Source of the DNA: CAVWCW01 sp963753615
GTDB lineage: Bacteria > Pseudomonadota > Gammaproteobacteria > Chromatiales > Chromatiaceae
DNA: 64,000 nucleotides
Assembly (NCBI GenBank): GCA_963753615.1
Contig: CAVWCW010000022.1
Span: 14,289-78,288, forward strand
Direction: 5' to 3'
Numbering within the stretch: the first letter of the stretch is position 1; each line of letters starts with the position of its first letter. This document shows positions 1 through 8,894 of this stretch, piece after piece. Both the position numbers and the translations under genes were made by a program. Under the pieces are notes generated by a model that did no database searches, was not told where the DNA came from, and saw nothing but the letters and a program-made list of their open reading frames with translations.

Positions 1-1
1 G

Positions 2-421
2 CCGAGCAGCCTGGAACTGGAGATCACCGAATCGCCATTGATGGATAGCCCGGAACTCGCTCTGGAGCAGGCCCGCAAGTTCACGGAGCTAGGTGTTCAA
101 CTGTCGCTGGACGACTTCGGCACCGGCTATTCGTCTCTTGCCCACCTCAAACAGTTACAGCCGCACGTTCTCAAGATCGACCGCACATTCATTCGCGACC
201 TGCTCGGCAACGAGGCGGACTTGGTCATCGTACGCTCGACCATAGCCATGGCCAAGGGCCTGGGCCTTACCGTGCTCGCGGAGGGGGTGGAAGACCAGGC
301 GACGATGGACGCACTTAAAGATCTGGGCTGTGACCAGGCACAGGGGTTCCACATCGGGCTGCCTATGACCGAGACGGAGTTTCTGGCCTGGCTGGGAGAG
401 AACAAGCTGAACCAAAGCTGA
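2..421 (+). CDS. EAL-domain c-di-GMP phosphodiesterase, C-terminal part (5' end outside window)
   Basis: Open from the first bases of the window and ending in TGA at 419-421, so only the last ~139 residues are visible. They begin with an LELEITES-type segment and continue through the DDFGTGYSSL loop, the LKIDRTFI strand and the AEGVED turn. These are hallmarks of EAL domains, which hydrolyse cyclic di-GMP to pGpG. The retained DDFGTG, KID and E-G-V-E motifs include metal and general-base residues, so the domain looks catalytically competent. Whether GGDEF, PAS or membrane domains precede it cannot be seen. The gene ends about 110 bp before the convergent nudB. Confidence 0.93.
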   Translation, partial: PSSLELEITESPLMDSPELALEQARKFTELGVQLSLDDFGTGYSSLAHLKQLQPHVLKIDRTFIRDLLGNEADLVIVRSTIAMAKGLGLTVLAEGVEDQATMDALKDLGCDQAQGFHIGLPMTETEFLAWLGENKLNQS

Positions 422-529
422 TTTTTGACGGTGCTGGCGGAACCCCATCCGGATCATTGCAGCCGGCGCGCTGAAAGCCAGCCCGCAGTAAAAACCAATT
501 CCGGCGTATCAGCTAGAAAGATCTCGCCA

Positions 530-1012
530 TCAGGGCCAGGCTTCGGTGCTGAAGCGGCGCCGGTCCGCCAGCCGCCGCCCCAACAGCCGGATCGCCTGCC
601 GGTTACTCCAGGAACTGGCCAATCGCAAGGCTCGGGGCCGGCTCAGCCAGCGATATTCACTGTGCTCCCGAGGATTGAGACGAATCTTTCGCTGGCGCGG
701 CAGGCGCAGGCCAAACCAGCTCTCGCGATTGAAGCGGGTCCCGGGGGCGTAGCGGGCCCGCCAGGGACCGACGATGGGAAAGCGGGCGCCGCGGCGCCAG
801 TCCTCCAGGGCGCGGCCGGCATGCAGGCCGGTCTCCTCGAAGAGTTCGCGGCGGGCGGCGCGTTGGCACGACTCTCCCCAGCCCAGGCTACCGGTGACCG
901 ATTGCCAGAAGCCGGGCGGGCAGGTCCGCCGCAGCAACAACACCCGACCGCTGGCTGTGTATACCAACACCAGCACCGATTGCGGGCGCTTGTAGCGCCT
1001 GTGCTCCAGCAA
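530..1012 (-). CDS. nudB: Dihydroneopterin triphosphate diphosphatase (NudB-type NUDIX hydrolase)
   Basis: The 160-residue NUDIX protein has a complete Nudix box: G-x5-E in GSLGWGE, then REL-x-EET-GL at about residues 42-64. The YKRP start and the C-terminal SWSNRQAI motif match NudB, which removes pyrophosphate from dihydroneopterin triphosphate in folate synthesis. The best start is a TTG at 1012, because no in-frame ATG lies close by and the family begins just before YKRP. It lies 15 bp downstream of the binding-protein gene on the same strand. aspS, its frequent neighbour in gammaproteobacteria, is 1.4 kb upstream. Confidence 0.88.
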   Translation of the reverse strand: MLEHRRYKRPQSVLVLVYTASGRVLLLRRTCPPGFWQSVTGSLGWGESCQRAARRELFEETGLHAGRALEDWRRGARFPIVGPWRARYAPGTRFNRESWFGLRLPRQRKIRLNPREHSEYRWLSRPRALRLASSWSNRQAIRLLGRRLADRRRFSTEAWP

Positions 1013-1027
1013 CCGGAGAAGGCGCGG

Positions 1028-1828
1028 TCAATCGACTCCGGCACGCAACCAGGCTCGGCGAATGCGCGCATGGTCTTCGGCGCTCAGGGCCTGAACCTGG
1101 CGGTTGAGGATGGCGTGGAGCAGGATGTCGCCCTTGCGCACCCCGACGCGCAGCTGATCCTGGTATTCGGTATTGCCCACCATCTTGAGCCCATCCAAAC
1201 CCTGCTGCTGGATCAAATAGGCGACCAGGAACAACGGCCCCAGCGTCGCGTCCAGTTCGCCGGCTGCGACCCGGACCAAACCCTCCTGCATGTTCGCCAC
1301 GTACTGCAAGCGAACCGCCGGGTAATCGGCGCGCAACTTGGCCTCGTAGATATATCCATCCACCATGCCCAGGCTTACCCCGCCCAAATCCTTTAGCCCG
1401 GCCGCGGAGCTGCCCTCGAGCACCACCAGTACGGCGGGGGATTCCACGTAGGGCTGGGTGAAATCGAGGTAGAGGATGCGCTCGGCGCTGACGTTCAGCG
1501 CCGAGACGATGTCGCACTCACCGGCCTCGTATCGGGCCTGGGTCTCGCTCCAGGAGGCCACCGGGATCGGCAGGAACCGCACCCCCAGGCGCTGCTGGAA
1601 CAGCGCCATATACTCTGCGATAAGACCCTGGTGGCGGCCGTCGGCATCCAACCGCTCGTAGGGCATCCAGTCGGGGTCCACACAAAGGCGCAGCTCCGGA
1701 TGCGCCTGCAGATAGGCCTGCTCCTCCGGGCCCAAAAGCGGTGCGTTTTCCTCGGCGGCACAAGCCCATCCGAACAGGCCGAGCAACAGGGCGCCCAGGC
1801 CATTCCTGAGTGTCGGGTATGTTTGCAT
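1028..1828 (-). CDS. Periplasmic transporter-type substrate-binding protein (PBP2 fold)
   Basis: This 266-residue protein starts at the ATG at 1828, which opens a good signal peptide (hydrophobic GALLLGLFGWACA core, cleavage near residue 25). The mature part reads like the bacterial SBP_bac_3 family: LCVDPDWMPYE, a GLIAEYMALF helix, GECDIVSALNVSAERILYLDFTQPY, and a second lobe ending with VGVRKGD. Such domains bind amino acids or small ligands. They occur as ABC-transporter partners or as sensor domains of GGDEF/EAL and histidine kinase proteins. No permease or ATPase lies nearby and the protein ends after the domain, so the ligand is unknown. nudB follows 15 bp downstream. Confidence 0.8.
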   Translation of the reverse strand: MQTYPTLRNGLGALLLGLFGWACAAEENAPLLGPEEQAYLQAHPELRLCVDPDWMPYERLDADGRHQGLIAEYMALFQQRLGVRFLPIPVASWSETQARYEAGECDIVSALNVSAERILYLDFTQPYVESPAVLVVLEGSSAAGLKDLGGVSLGMVDGYIYEAKLRADYPAVRLQYVANMQEGLVRVAAGELDATLGPLFLVAYLIQQQGLDGLKMVGNTEYQDQLRVGVRKGDILLHAILNRQVQALSAEDHARIRRAWLRAGVD

Positions 1829-1946
1829 AGCAGCCTCGCTATTCTGGAAATCTGCCGACAATAGCATACCAGTCAAGCAGTCGGGATCGGGAAGCCTTGC
1901 CTGTGGCATAATCGGGCCAACAGCACCCGACCGGAGAGACCCTTCC

Positions 1947-2267
1947 ATGCTGCTCACCATCGGTATCAGCCTGATCAGCCTGGCCTCGGCCCTGCTGCCC
2001 GTATTGGGAGTGCTGGCTTTGTACGTGCTGGCGGAAACCTGGGAGGCGCCGGTCCAGGCCCCAAGCTGGTTCCGCACCGCCTATCGGCTCAGCCGCTACT
2101 ACGTCTTCACGGTGTTGGTGATTGCCCTGCTCTGGCTGCTGGCGGCGGTATTGGTGATCAATACGGATTTTTGGTCGATCTACGACCCGGAGACCAGCAA
2201 CGATCCCCTTCCGGCTCTGGAGCATGCCTTGGAGTACTGGGAGGAAATGGATCTGGTGGAGGAGTAG
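1947..2267 (+). CDS. Small two-helix membrane protein, unknown function
   Basis: The product has 106 residues, with an ATG preceded by a GGAGAG ribosome-binding site 6-9 bases upstream. There are two hydrophobic segments, at about residues 3-28 and 51-71. A short basic/aromatic loop (SWFRTAYRLSRYY) separates them and an acidic C-terminal tail (EYWEEMDLVEE) follows. The clear RBS, codon usage like its neighbours and the membrane topology support a real gene. I do not recognise a family. It is divergent from the binding-protein gene, with a 118-bp gap for promoters, and convergent with aspS. Confidence 0.65.
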   Translation: MLLTIGISLISLASALLPVLGVLALYVLAETWEAPVQAPSWFRTAYRLSRYYVFTVLVIALLWLLAAVLVINTDFWSIYDPETSNDPLPALEHALEYWEEMDLVEE

Positions 2268-2405
2268 GACTACCGCCGGATCGAGGCCGATAGCTTTTCC
2301 ATACGACCGTAGCAAAACGCACAGCGGCTTGCGTCGACAGCAGGCCGCGCGATCAGTCGCCGGCAACGGCGCATGGCGGCGCGAAGCGCCCGCCAGGCTA
2401 CCCGT

Positions 2406-4187
2406 TCACTCTTCGATAGCCGGCTTGCGGATACGCAGCGACAGCTCCCGCAATTGCTCCTGGCCGACCTCCGAGGGGGCGCTGGTAAGCAGACAGGCGG
2501 CAGTCTGGGTCTTGGGGAAGGCCATCACCTCGCGGATCGACTGGGCGCCGGCCATGAGCATCACCAATCGGTCTAGACCGAAGGCCATGCCGCCGTGGGG
2601 CGGGCAACCGTACTTCAGGGCGGTGAGCAGAAAGCCGAATTTATCCTCCGCCTCCTGCTCGCCGATGTCGAGCAGGCGGAACACACGCTGCTGCACCTCG
2701 GGGCGGTGGATACGGATCGAGCCGCCGCCGATCTCGCTGCCGTTGAGCACCATGTCGTAGGCCCGGGATTGGCAGTTGCCGGGATCGGACTCCAGCAGGT
2801 CCAACTGCTCCTCCTTGGGGGCCGTGAAGGGATGGTGCAGGGGGTTCCAGCGGTCGTGGTTCTCATCCCACTCGAACATCGGGAAGTCTACCACCCACAG
2901 CGGCCGCCAGCCCGACTCCATCAACTCCAGATCCTCGCCCAGCTTGACCCGCAGGGCGCCCAGGGCCTCGTTGACCACGCTCGCCTTGTCGGCGCCGAAG
3001 AAGATCAAATCGCCGTTTTCGGCCCCGGTGCGCTGCATAATGCCGTCGACCGCGCTGTCCGGCAGGAACTTGAGGATCGGCGACTGCAGCCCTTCACGGC
3101 CCTTGGCCCAGTCGTTGACCTTGACATAGGCCAGGCCCTTGGCGCCGTATATGCCGACGAACTTGGTGTAGTCGTCGATCTCCTTGCGCGTGAGCTTGCT
3201 GCCCTGGGGCAGGCGCAGGGCGGCGACCCGGCCTTTCGGGTCCTGAGCGGGACCTGCGAACACCTTGAACTCCACCTCATCCATCAGGTCTCCGACGTCC
3301 ACCAGTTCCAGGGGCACACGCAGGTCTGGACGATCGGAACCGAAGCGCTGCATGGCCTCGGCATAGCTCATGCGCGGAAAGGGGTCGGGCAGCTCAGCGT
3401 CCATCTGTTCGCGGAACAGCTGGCGGATCATCTCCTCCATGATATCCATGAACTCGTCTTCGCTGAGGAATGAGGCCTCGACGTCGAGCTGGGTGAATTC
3501 AGGCTGGCGGTCGGCGCGCAGGTCCTCGTCGCGGAAGCAGCGCACAATCTGGTAGTAGCGGTCCATGCCCGACATCATCAGCAACTGCTTGAACAGTTGC
3601 GGCGACTGGGGCAAGGCGAAGAAATGGCCGGCGTGGGTGCGGCTGGGGACCAGGTAGTCGCGGGCCCCTTCCGGGGTGGCCTTGGTCAGCATCGGGGTTT
3701 CGATATCGAGGAACCCCTGGCCCTCCATGTAGCGGCGCAAGGCGCCGGTGACGCGAGCCCGCAGCCGGATGCGCTCCAGCATCTCGGGCCGGCGCAGATC
3801 GATGTAGCGGTAGCGCAGGCGCACCTCTTCCGATGCCTTCTCATGCTCGTCGAGCTGGAACGGCGGGGTGTCGGCCTTGTTCAGCACCTCCAGTTCCAAT
3901 CCCAGGACCTCCACCTCGCCAGTGGCCATGTCCGGGTTGGTGGTTCCCTCGGGGCGATGTCGCACCCGGCCCTTCACCCGCAACACGAACTCGTTACGCA
4001 CCTGTTCGGCAATTGCGAAGCTGTCGGCCCGGTCCGGGTCGAATACCACCTGCAGCAGGCCCTCGCGGTCGCGCAGGTCGATGAAGATCACGCCGCCGTG
4101 GTCGCGCCGCCGGTGCACCCAGCCGCACAGTTCTAGTTCCTGATCGATATGGGAGGCGTTGATCTGTCCGCAATAGTGGCTGCGCAT
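2406..4187 (-). CDS. aspS: Aspartate--tRNA ligase
   Basis: At 593 residues this is the usual length for bacterial AspRS. The N-terminal OB-fold anticodon-binding domain (CGWVHRRRDHGGVIFIDLRDREG) leads into a class II core. Motif 2 (FRDEDLRADRQPEF) lies near residue 215 and motif 3 (GGMAFGLDRLVMLMAG) near residue 535. The bacterial insertion domain between motifs 2 and 3, about residues 290-410, is present. The enzyme charges tRNA-Asp. I cannot tell from sequence alone whether it also charges tRNA-Asn. The FmdB-like gene lies 99 bp upstream on the same strand, a common arrangement. Confidence 0.98.
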   Translation of the reverse strand: MRSHYCGQINASHIDQELELCGWVHRRRDHGGVIFIDLRDREGLLQVVFDPDRADSFAIAEQVRNEFVLRVKGRVRHRPEGTTNPDMATGEVEVLGLELEVLNKADTPPFQLDEHEKASEEVRLRYRYIDLRRPEMLERIRLRARVTGALRRYMEGQGFLDIETPMLTKATPEGARDYLVPSRTHAGHFFALPQSPQLFKQLLMMSGMDRYYQIVRCFRDEDLRADRQPEFTQLDVEASFLSEDEFMDIMEEMIRQLFREQMDAELPDPFPRMSYAEAMQRFGSDRPDLRVPLELVDVGDLMDEVEFKVFAGPAQDPKGRVAALRLPQGSKLTRKEIDDYTKFVGIYGAKGLAYVKVNDWAKGREGLQSPILKFLPDSAVDGIMQRTGAENGDLIFFGADKASVVNEALGALRVKLGEDLELMESGWRPLWVVDFPMFEWDENHDRWNPLHHPFTAPKEEQLDLLESDPGNCQSRAYDMVLNGSEIGGGSIRIHRPEVQQRVFRLLDIGEQEAEDKFGFLLTALKYGCPPHGGMAFGLDRLVMLMAGAQSIREVMAFPKTQTAACLLTSAPSEVGQEQLRELSLRIRKPAIEE

Positions 4188-4286
4188 GAAACTGGATTCC
4201 TTGGATTACAGGTGGCCGGCACGCAGGCGCGGCGATAAAAGGCGAAAATGGTACGTAGCGACCGCGGCCGGCGCAAGCAACGGGAT

Positions 4287-4586
4287 CTATTTGCCCGAGG
4301 TCGTCTTCTCAGCCGGCTTGGGTTTGGCCTTGTCGCCGGACTTGGCGGTCGGTTTTTCCCCGCCTTTGCCCGCGCCGGTCTCATGCAGGTTGCGCTTGCT
4401 GCCGCCCTTTTTGAAGTCGGTCTCGTACCAGCCGCCGCCCTTGAGACGAAAGCCAGCGGCGGAGATCAGCTTCTTCAGCGCGGGCTGGCCGCACTCCGGG
4501 CAATCGGTTAGCGGTGCGGCGCTCATCTTCTGGATGGCCTCCATCTCGTGGCCACAGGCCTCGCAGCGGTATTCGTAGATAGGCAT
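4287..4586 (-). CDS. FmdB-family zinc-ribbon protein
   Basis: The protein has 99 residues. MPIYEYRCEACGHEMEAI and a second knuckle form a CxxC...CxxC zinc ribbon (Cys8, Cys11, Cys29, Cys32), followed by the family's GGGWYETDF segment. The tail (about residues 58-99) is Lys/Gly/Pro-rich and probably disordered. FmdB-type regulators often sit just upstream of aspS in gammaproteobacteria, as here. The function is poorly defined; a nucleic-acid or protein-binding regulatory role is the usual inference. Confidence 0.9.
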   Translation of the reverse strand: MPIYEYRCEACGHEMEAIQKMSAAPLTDCPECGQPALKKLISAAGFRLKGGGWYETDFKKGGSKRNLHETGAGKGGEKPTAKSGDKAKPKPAEKTTSGK

Positions 4587-4782
4587 GGCGTCGTCACCTC
4601 AGCGGGTACCGAATTGGGATGGATTGCGCGCGCTAGGTGGGGCGCGTTGCCGGGCTTTTCAAGTCAATCGCGCATATTATCATAGTCTTATGGGTTCTGC
4701 CCTAGCTGTTGGTCGCGGCGCCTGGACAGGGCTCGGCCGGGACCCGACAATAGCGGCCCAAGTCGGCCGACAACCCATTCAC

Positions 4783-5640
4783 ATGCCCCAGCCCGGTCCA
4801 CCGAAGAGCGTTCTGATCACTGGCTGCTCCAGCGGCATCGGCCGCTGCGCGGCCTTCGGCCTGCAGCGCCGAGGCTATCGGGTGTTCGCCAGCGCCCGCA
4901 AGTCGGCAGACGTCGAGGCCCTGCGCGCGGAGGGGCTGGATTGCCTGCAGCTGGACTTGGACGACCCGGTCAGCATCGCGGCCGCGGTGGAGCAGGTATC
5001 GGCGGCCACCGGCGGAGCGATCTACGCCTTGTTCAACAACGGCGCCTACGGCCAGCCTGGGGCGGTAGAGGACCTGACCCGCGAGGTGTTGCGTGCCCAG
5101 CTCGAAACCAACCTGCTCGGCTGGCACGATCTGACCCGGCGCCTGCTTCCGCTGATGCGGCGCCAGGGTGCGGGCCGAATCATCCAGAACAGTTCGGTGC
5201 TCGGCCTGGTCGCCATGCCCTACCGTGGCGCCTACAACTGCAGCAAGTACGCCCTGGAGGGGCTCACCGACACCCTGCGCCTGGAGCTAAGCGGCAGCGG
5301 CGTCCACGTCAGCCTGATCGAACCCGGGCCGATCGAAAGCCGCTTCCGGGCCAACGCCATGCGCATGTGGCAACGCAATATCGACGCCGAACACAGCTTC
5401 CACCGGGGCCCATACGCGGCAATGCAGGCGCGGCTGGAAAAAGAGGGCCCGGCAGCCCCCTTCACCCTCCCCCCTACCGCGGTGCTCAAACGAGTGATCC
5501 ACGCCCTGGAAAGCCCACGGCCCAAGCCCCGCTACTATGTGACCACGCCCACCTACCTGTTCGGATTCCTGCGCCGGGTGCTCCCGACCCGGGCCCTGGA
5601 CGCCCTGCTGCGCCGGACCTCGGGAAACGGCAAGCGTTAG
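4783..5640 (+). CDS. Short-chain dehydrogenase/reductase (SDR), unknown substrate
   Basis: This is a classical SDR of 285 residues. The Rossmann motif TGCSSGIG is at residues 13-20, an NNGAYG turn follows, and the catalytic Ser (NSSVLG) plus Y-x3-K (YNCSKYALEG) come near residues 135-155. An EPGPI segment comes after the active site. I chose the ATG at 4783 because family members start a few residues before VLITG; an in-frame ATG at 4690 would add a 31-residue leader without similarity. No strong RBS is visible. The C-terminus (YYVTTPTYLFGFLRRVLP) resembles SDRs acting on steroid- or lipid-like substrates, but substrate assignment is not possible. Confidence 0.9.
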   Translation: MPQPGPPKSVLITGCSSGIGRCAAFGLQRRGYRVFASARKSADVEALRAEGLDCLQLDLDDPVSIAAAVEQVSAATGGAIYALFNNGAYGQPGAVEDLTREVLRAQLETNLLGWHDLTRRLLPLMRRQGAGRIIQNSSVLGLVAMPYRGAYNCSKYALEGLTDTLRLELSGSGVHVSLIEPGPIESRFRANAMRMWQRNIDAEHSFHRGPYAAMQARLEKEGPAAPFTLPPTAVLKRVIHALESPRPKPRYYVTTPTYLFGFLRRVLPTRALDALLRRTSGNGKR

Positions 5641-6071
5641 CCCGCCGACAGTATCCTGCGGTTTGGGGAGGCTCGCGAAATCTCGGTAACCGGCCGCGGA
5701 AAACTGAAAACTGCCACTCTTCATTGGCTGCGAAACCCGGGGCAATGTGGCCGCGACTAACGAAAGCGCTGGCACGCGCGCCTGAACGGACCGGTGGACC
5801 CGTGTGGCCATATGTCGACGCAGGCGGCGGATGACGGTTGCTTTTCCGCACAGCCCCCCTGGGGCGAGGAATATGATCAGCGCAATCGTTGTCGCCGGCA
5901 CCACAATGTCGTGTCGGAGATTAAGCAAAACGCCTATATCCGTAGGCCGTGAAACCACCCAAGAATGACATGAAACGCGGCCTGACCGGACACACTGAGG
6001 CATTGTCCCGGCGCGGTTGAAAGAAACTCGTTCTATTGCGCTCTATTTAGCTGCAGCTCCTCAGGGGGTTT
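5641..6071. other. Intergenic stretch, no gene recognised
   Basis: This 431-bp gap follows the SDR gene. Open frames on both strands have poor codon usage and resemble nothing I know. The GC content drops toward its right end, where the lower-GC segment begins. No terminator with a U-run follows the SDR stop. Confidence 0.5.
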
Positions 6072-6284
6072 TTAGGCGTTCCGTTCCGTTTCGTTGATTT
6101 CATCCATAGTCGATAGTTCTCTCAATCCTTCGAATGCGTCGTCGATAAGTTTTATTGATTTTTCGTACGTATCATTATTGACGAGTCTGTCTCTCTCTGC
6201 CATGAGCAACAACAACTTGATTCCGTAGAGTGCATTCCCGACTCGATCCTCAACAGTGTGCATCGTAGCTTTTAGGGTACGCAT
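6072..6284 (-). CDS. Small hypothetical protein, resembles a histidine-kinase-like helical segment
   Basis: The ATG at 6284 of this 70-codon ORF has a purine-rich leader (GAGAGAAAAAAG). The pattern ATM-x-TV-x-D-x-V-x-N-x-L in the first 25 residues, then a second predicted helix ending LRELSTMDEINE, resembles a short two-helix segment that I remember from some proteobacterial signalling proteins. That recall is unverified. The DNA is clearly lower in GC than its surroundings, suggesting acquisition or a remnant. It may be a free-standing small protein or the end of a decayed larger gene. Confidence 0.4.
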   Translation of the reverse strand: MRTLKATMHTVEDRVGNALYGIKLLLLMAERDRLVNNDTYEKSIKLIDDAFEGLRELSTMDEINETERNA

Positions 6285-6766
6285 CTTTTTTCTCTCTCAT
6301 GTCCGTTTCTTTCGTTACTATATCCGCTGGAAGTAGCCTCGGAAGCCGGCGCCCGATTTCCTGCGAGAATGTCCTTCGGTAAGCTCCGTCTACCGTTGAA
6401 ATCCTGTTCAACCCACGAGGATCGAATCCATTCATCACCCTCAATTGCTGAAGTAAATCTGGGGATTGGACCATGCCACACCATAGAGCTTAGGCGCATA
6501 AACTTAAGGAAAGCTTATGGACCTCATCAGAGAACAATATATTTTGAAAATGTGACGCGCATCCCATTCCCGCAATCCTCAAGCCCAGTGAGTATTTCGG
6601 GTCCCGCCCTGAGAGCATGTGTGAGCAAGAAATCAATTTTGCAGAAAAATCATGGGTTAAAACATATCAAGCGATGAGAAAAAAGATTCTACCGGAGATA
6701 CTACGACTCGACTTGAAGTTAACCTTGATTAGTTACGAGAGTTAGTTCTGGTTGCCGCGGAGAATT
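6285..6766. other. Low-GC stretch without a convincing gene
   Basis: Several short open frames overlap here on both strands, but none has both a ribosome-binding site and recognisable protein features. The base composition is visibly more AT-rich than the flanking genes, continuing from the small ORF at 6072-6284. It looks like decayed acquired DNA lying directly beside the dispersed repeat that starts at 6767. Confidence 0.45.
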
Positions 6767-7011
6767 AACCCGGATATTTCACCGGGTATCGCGCCCCTGG
6801 CGCAGGGCCTGTGCGCCTGGACGCCGCTGTGGAGCGAAATCGATAGCCGAAGCTCCCGATTGAGTGAAGCGCAAGCCCAGGCGTGCGCGAACCAGCCAGG
6901 GGTGCGATAGCCAGGCGGCGTGATACAGGGTGTTTCGCTGCAGACGTCCCCCGCAGCCCTATTCAAGGCCTCGAATTTCCAGTCGCTTATGGGCAGCCGC
7001 CTGGCGGCCCG
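6767..7011 (+). repeat. Dispersed ~245-bp repeat, copy 1
   Basis: This copy matches 22322-22564 in the same orientation over its whole length, with scattered substitutions and short indels. Shared landmarks in order are CGGATATTTCACC, GGAGCGAAA, TGAGTGAAGCGCAAGCCCAG, GATAGCCAGGCGGCGTGAT, TTTCGCTGCAGACG, CGAATTTCCAGTCGCTTATG and a terminal CGGCGGCCCG-like end. No long open frame is conserved between the copies, so it is a non-coding dispersed element or an insertion-sequence end fragment. The left end resembles termini I associate with some insertion sequences, which I cannot verify. Confidence 0.85.
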
Positions 7012-7195
7012 CACCGAAATATTCAGGTTAAGAGGATCCAACGCTGTCGAGGCGACTCCAACCCCGCCCTGAGGGGGGGCTGGGATATCCTGGCCGCTGG
7101 CTCGGCCCGAGGGCGGCCGCTCTGCTTGGCACTGGCCGGCGTTTGACGTGAGGAACCGCTGCACAAGCTGAGTAAGGGTCCCGACCAGGCCTTGC

Positions 7196-8776
7196 TTACG
7201 CCTGGGCGAAGTAGCTCGCGAGGAAGTCGTCGAAGGAAACGTCGTCGGCGGCCTCGATCTCATGCTGGCGCCGCCAGGCCCGCTCGGCCTCTTTCGTAAA
7301 CAGGCGTTGACGCTCCGGACTCAGCGAGACGTCATCGAACCATTCCCGGTGCTGCTCGGACAAGCGTTGAGCGATACCGAAAAAGCCCTCCCTGCGTGTG
7401 CGCATCTCGGCCAACATACGGGCCGACGGAGTCAGCTCCGGGTCTGCAACCAAGGCCCGCTGGCGCGCCAGACTCGCAGAATAGGGGGCGGCCGAATCAT
7501 CTCCGTCCAGCAGTTCGCAGACCCCGGTCATGGCCTCCAGCAGTTCCCCGGCCCAATCCCGCAACTTGAGTTCCCGGCCATTTCGCTGCAGGTACAGATG
7601 CGGGTCACGGCCACGATGGGCCACTCCACCCTGGTTGCGGTCGATCTCCTGACGCTCGTGAGGGTTGATGGGCGGGCTGTCCGCCAGCAGGCAAAACAAC
7701 AGCAAGGCCTCGAGGAAGCGGACCTGGGGCTCTGAGATGCCCAGGGGGTCGAAAGCATTGATGTCCAGGGAACGCAGTTCGACGTACTGCACCCCACGCC
7801 GCTGCAGGGCCAAACTGGGCTTTTCGTTTCCGTCAGGGGTCTGCTTGGGGCGCACCGAGCTGTAGTACTCGTTCTCAATCTGGAGAATATTGGCGTTGAG
7901 CTGCTCGTAGCGCCCGTTAACCTTAACGCCGACCCGCTGGTACTCGGGGCAAGGGGTCTCGATGGCCCAGATCAGGCTGGCCAGGTAGGCTTCCAACCCG
8001 TCGTAGTCGGCCTTGACCCCGGTGCCCAACTCTTTGCTGTTCTGGTAGCCGATGTCACCCATTCGCAGGGAACAGGCATAGGGCTCGAAGTAGGTGCTGG
8101 CATCAAACTCCGGCAACCGGGTCGGGCGCCCGCCAAGAAACGACTTGCATACTGCCGGCGAGGCGCCGAACAGGTACGACACCAGCCAGCCCCAACGCAA
8201 AAGGTTACGGATCAGGCCAAAATAGCGGACGTCGATATAGGTTCGCAGCGGCCCCACTTGGCCGTCCAGCGCCTGCAACGCCGGCCACAGGCCGGCAGGG
8301 GGGGAATAGTTGAAGTGGGCGCCCGCGATCACCTGCATTACCTTGCCGTAGCGGTGGCCGAGACCGCGTCGGTAAACGGTCTTCATCACCCCCGCATTCG
8401 AATGGCCGTACTCGGCGATCGGAATACTGTCCGGGTCGGCCAGCACACAGGGCATGCTGGTGGCCCATAGGGTTTCGTCACCCAGCCCCTGATAGACGAA
8501 CTTGTGGGCATCCTGGAGAAACTCCAGGGCCGCCGTCGGCGAACCCAGGGGCGGAGTAATGATCTCCAGCAACGCCTCCGAATAGTCCGTGGTGAGGTAG
8601 GGGTGGGTCAACGGCGAGCCAAACACCCGCGGATGCGGTCGTTGCGAGATGCCGCCGGTCGGGGCCACCCGAAGGCTCTCCTTCTCCAGCCCGATCAGGC
8701 CGCCTCGGAGCAGTTCCGCGCCGCCGCTGTTGATCAGCCCGGCCAAGCACTGTTCCACCTTTCGATAAGAATTCAA
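7196..8776 (-). CDS. gshA: Glutamate--cysteine ligase
   Basis: The 526-residue protein reads through as a gammaproteobacterial type 1 GshA. It has GLEKESLRV near residue 30, TTDYSEALLEIITPP, the QVIAGAHFNYS segment and the YVELRSLDINAFDP segment. It performs the ATP-dependent first step of glutathione synthesis, joining glutamate and cysteine. The start is a TTG at 8776 with GGGGA about 7 bases upstream; no in-frame ATG fits the family start. It stands alone, followed by the repeat-bearing stretch on its 3' side and preceded by a 118-bp gap before the thioredoxin gene. Confidence 0.97.
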   Translation of the reverse strand: MNSYRKVEQCLAGLINSGGAELLRGGLIGLEKESLRVAPTGGISQRPHPRVFGSPLTHPYLTTDYSEALLEIITPPLGSPTAALEFLQDAHKFVYQGLGDETLWATSMPCVLADPDSIPIAEYGHSNAGVMKTVYRRGLGHRYGKVMQVIAGAHFNYSPPAGLWPALQALDGQVGPLRTYIDVRYFGLIRNLLRWGWLVSYLFGASPAVCKSFLGGRPTRLPEFDASTYFEPYACSLRMGDIGYQNSKELGTGVKADYDGLEAYLASLIWAIETPCPEYQRVGVKVNGRYEQLNANILQIENEYYSSVRPKQTPDGNEKPSLALQRRGVQYVELRSLDINAFDPLGISEPQVRFLEALLLFCLLADSPPINPHERQEIDRNQGGVAHRGRDPHLYLQRNGRELKLRDWAGELLEAMTGVCELLDGDDSAAPYSASLARQRALVADPELTPSARMLAEMRTRREGFFGIAQRLSEQHREWFDDVSLSPERQRLFTKEAERAWRRQHEIEAADDVSFDDFLASYFAQA

Positions 8777-8894
8777 GCAAGTCCCCTTTCGGTGGGGCCG
8801 TGGCCGTGGCCGCGGCGCAGGCGCGATTATACGATCCGCGCACCCGATTTTGATACCGGGAAAGCAGCCGGGAGGCGAGAAATCCTTTGCCTGG

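Noticed and set aside
6369..6677. 102-codon plus-strand frame
   Set aside because: Composition is not protein-like and it has no start signal; it overlaps other frames in the low-GC pocket.
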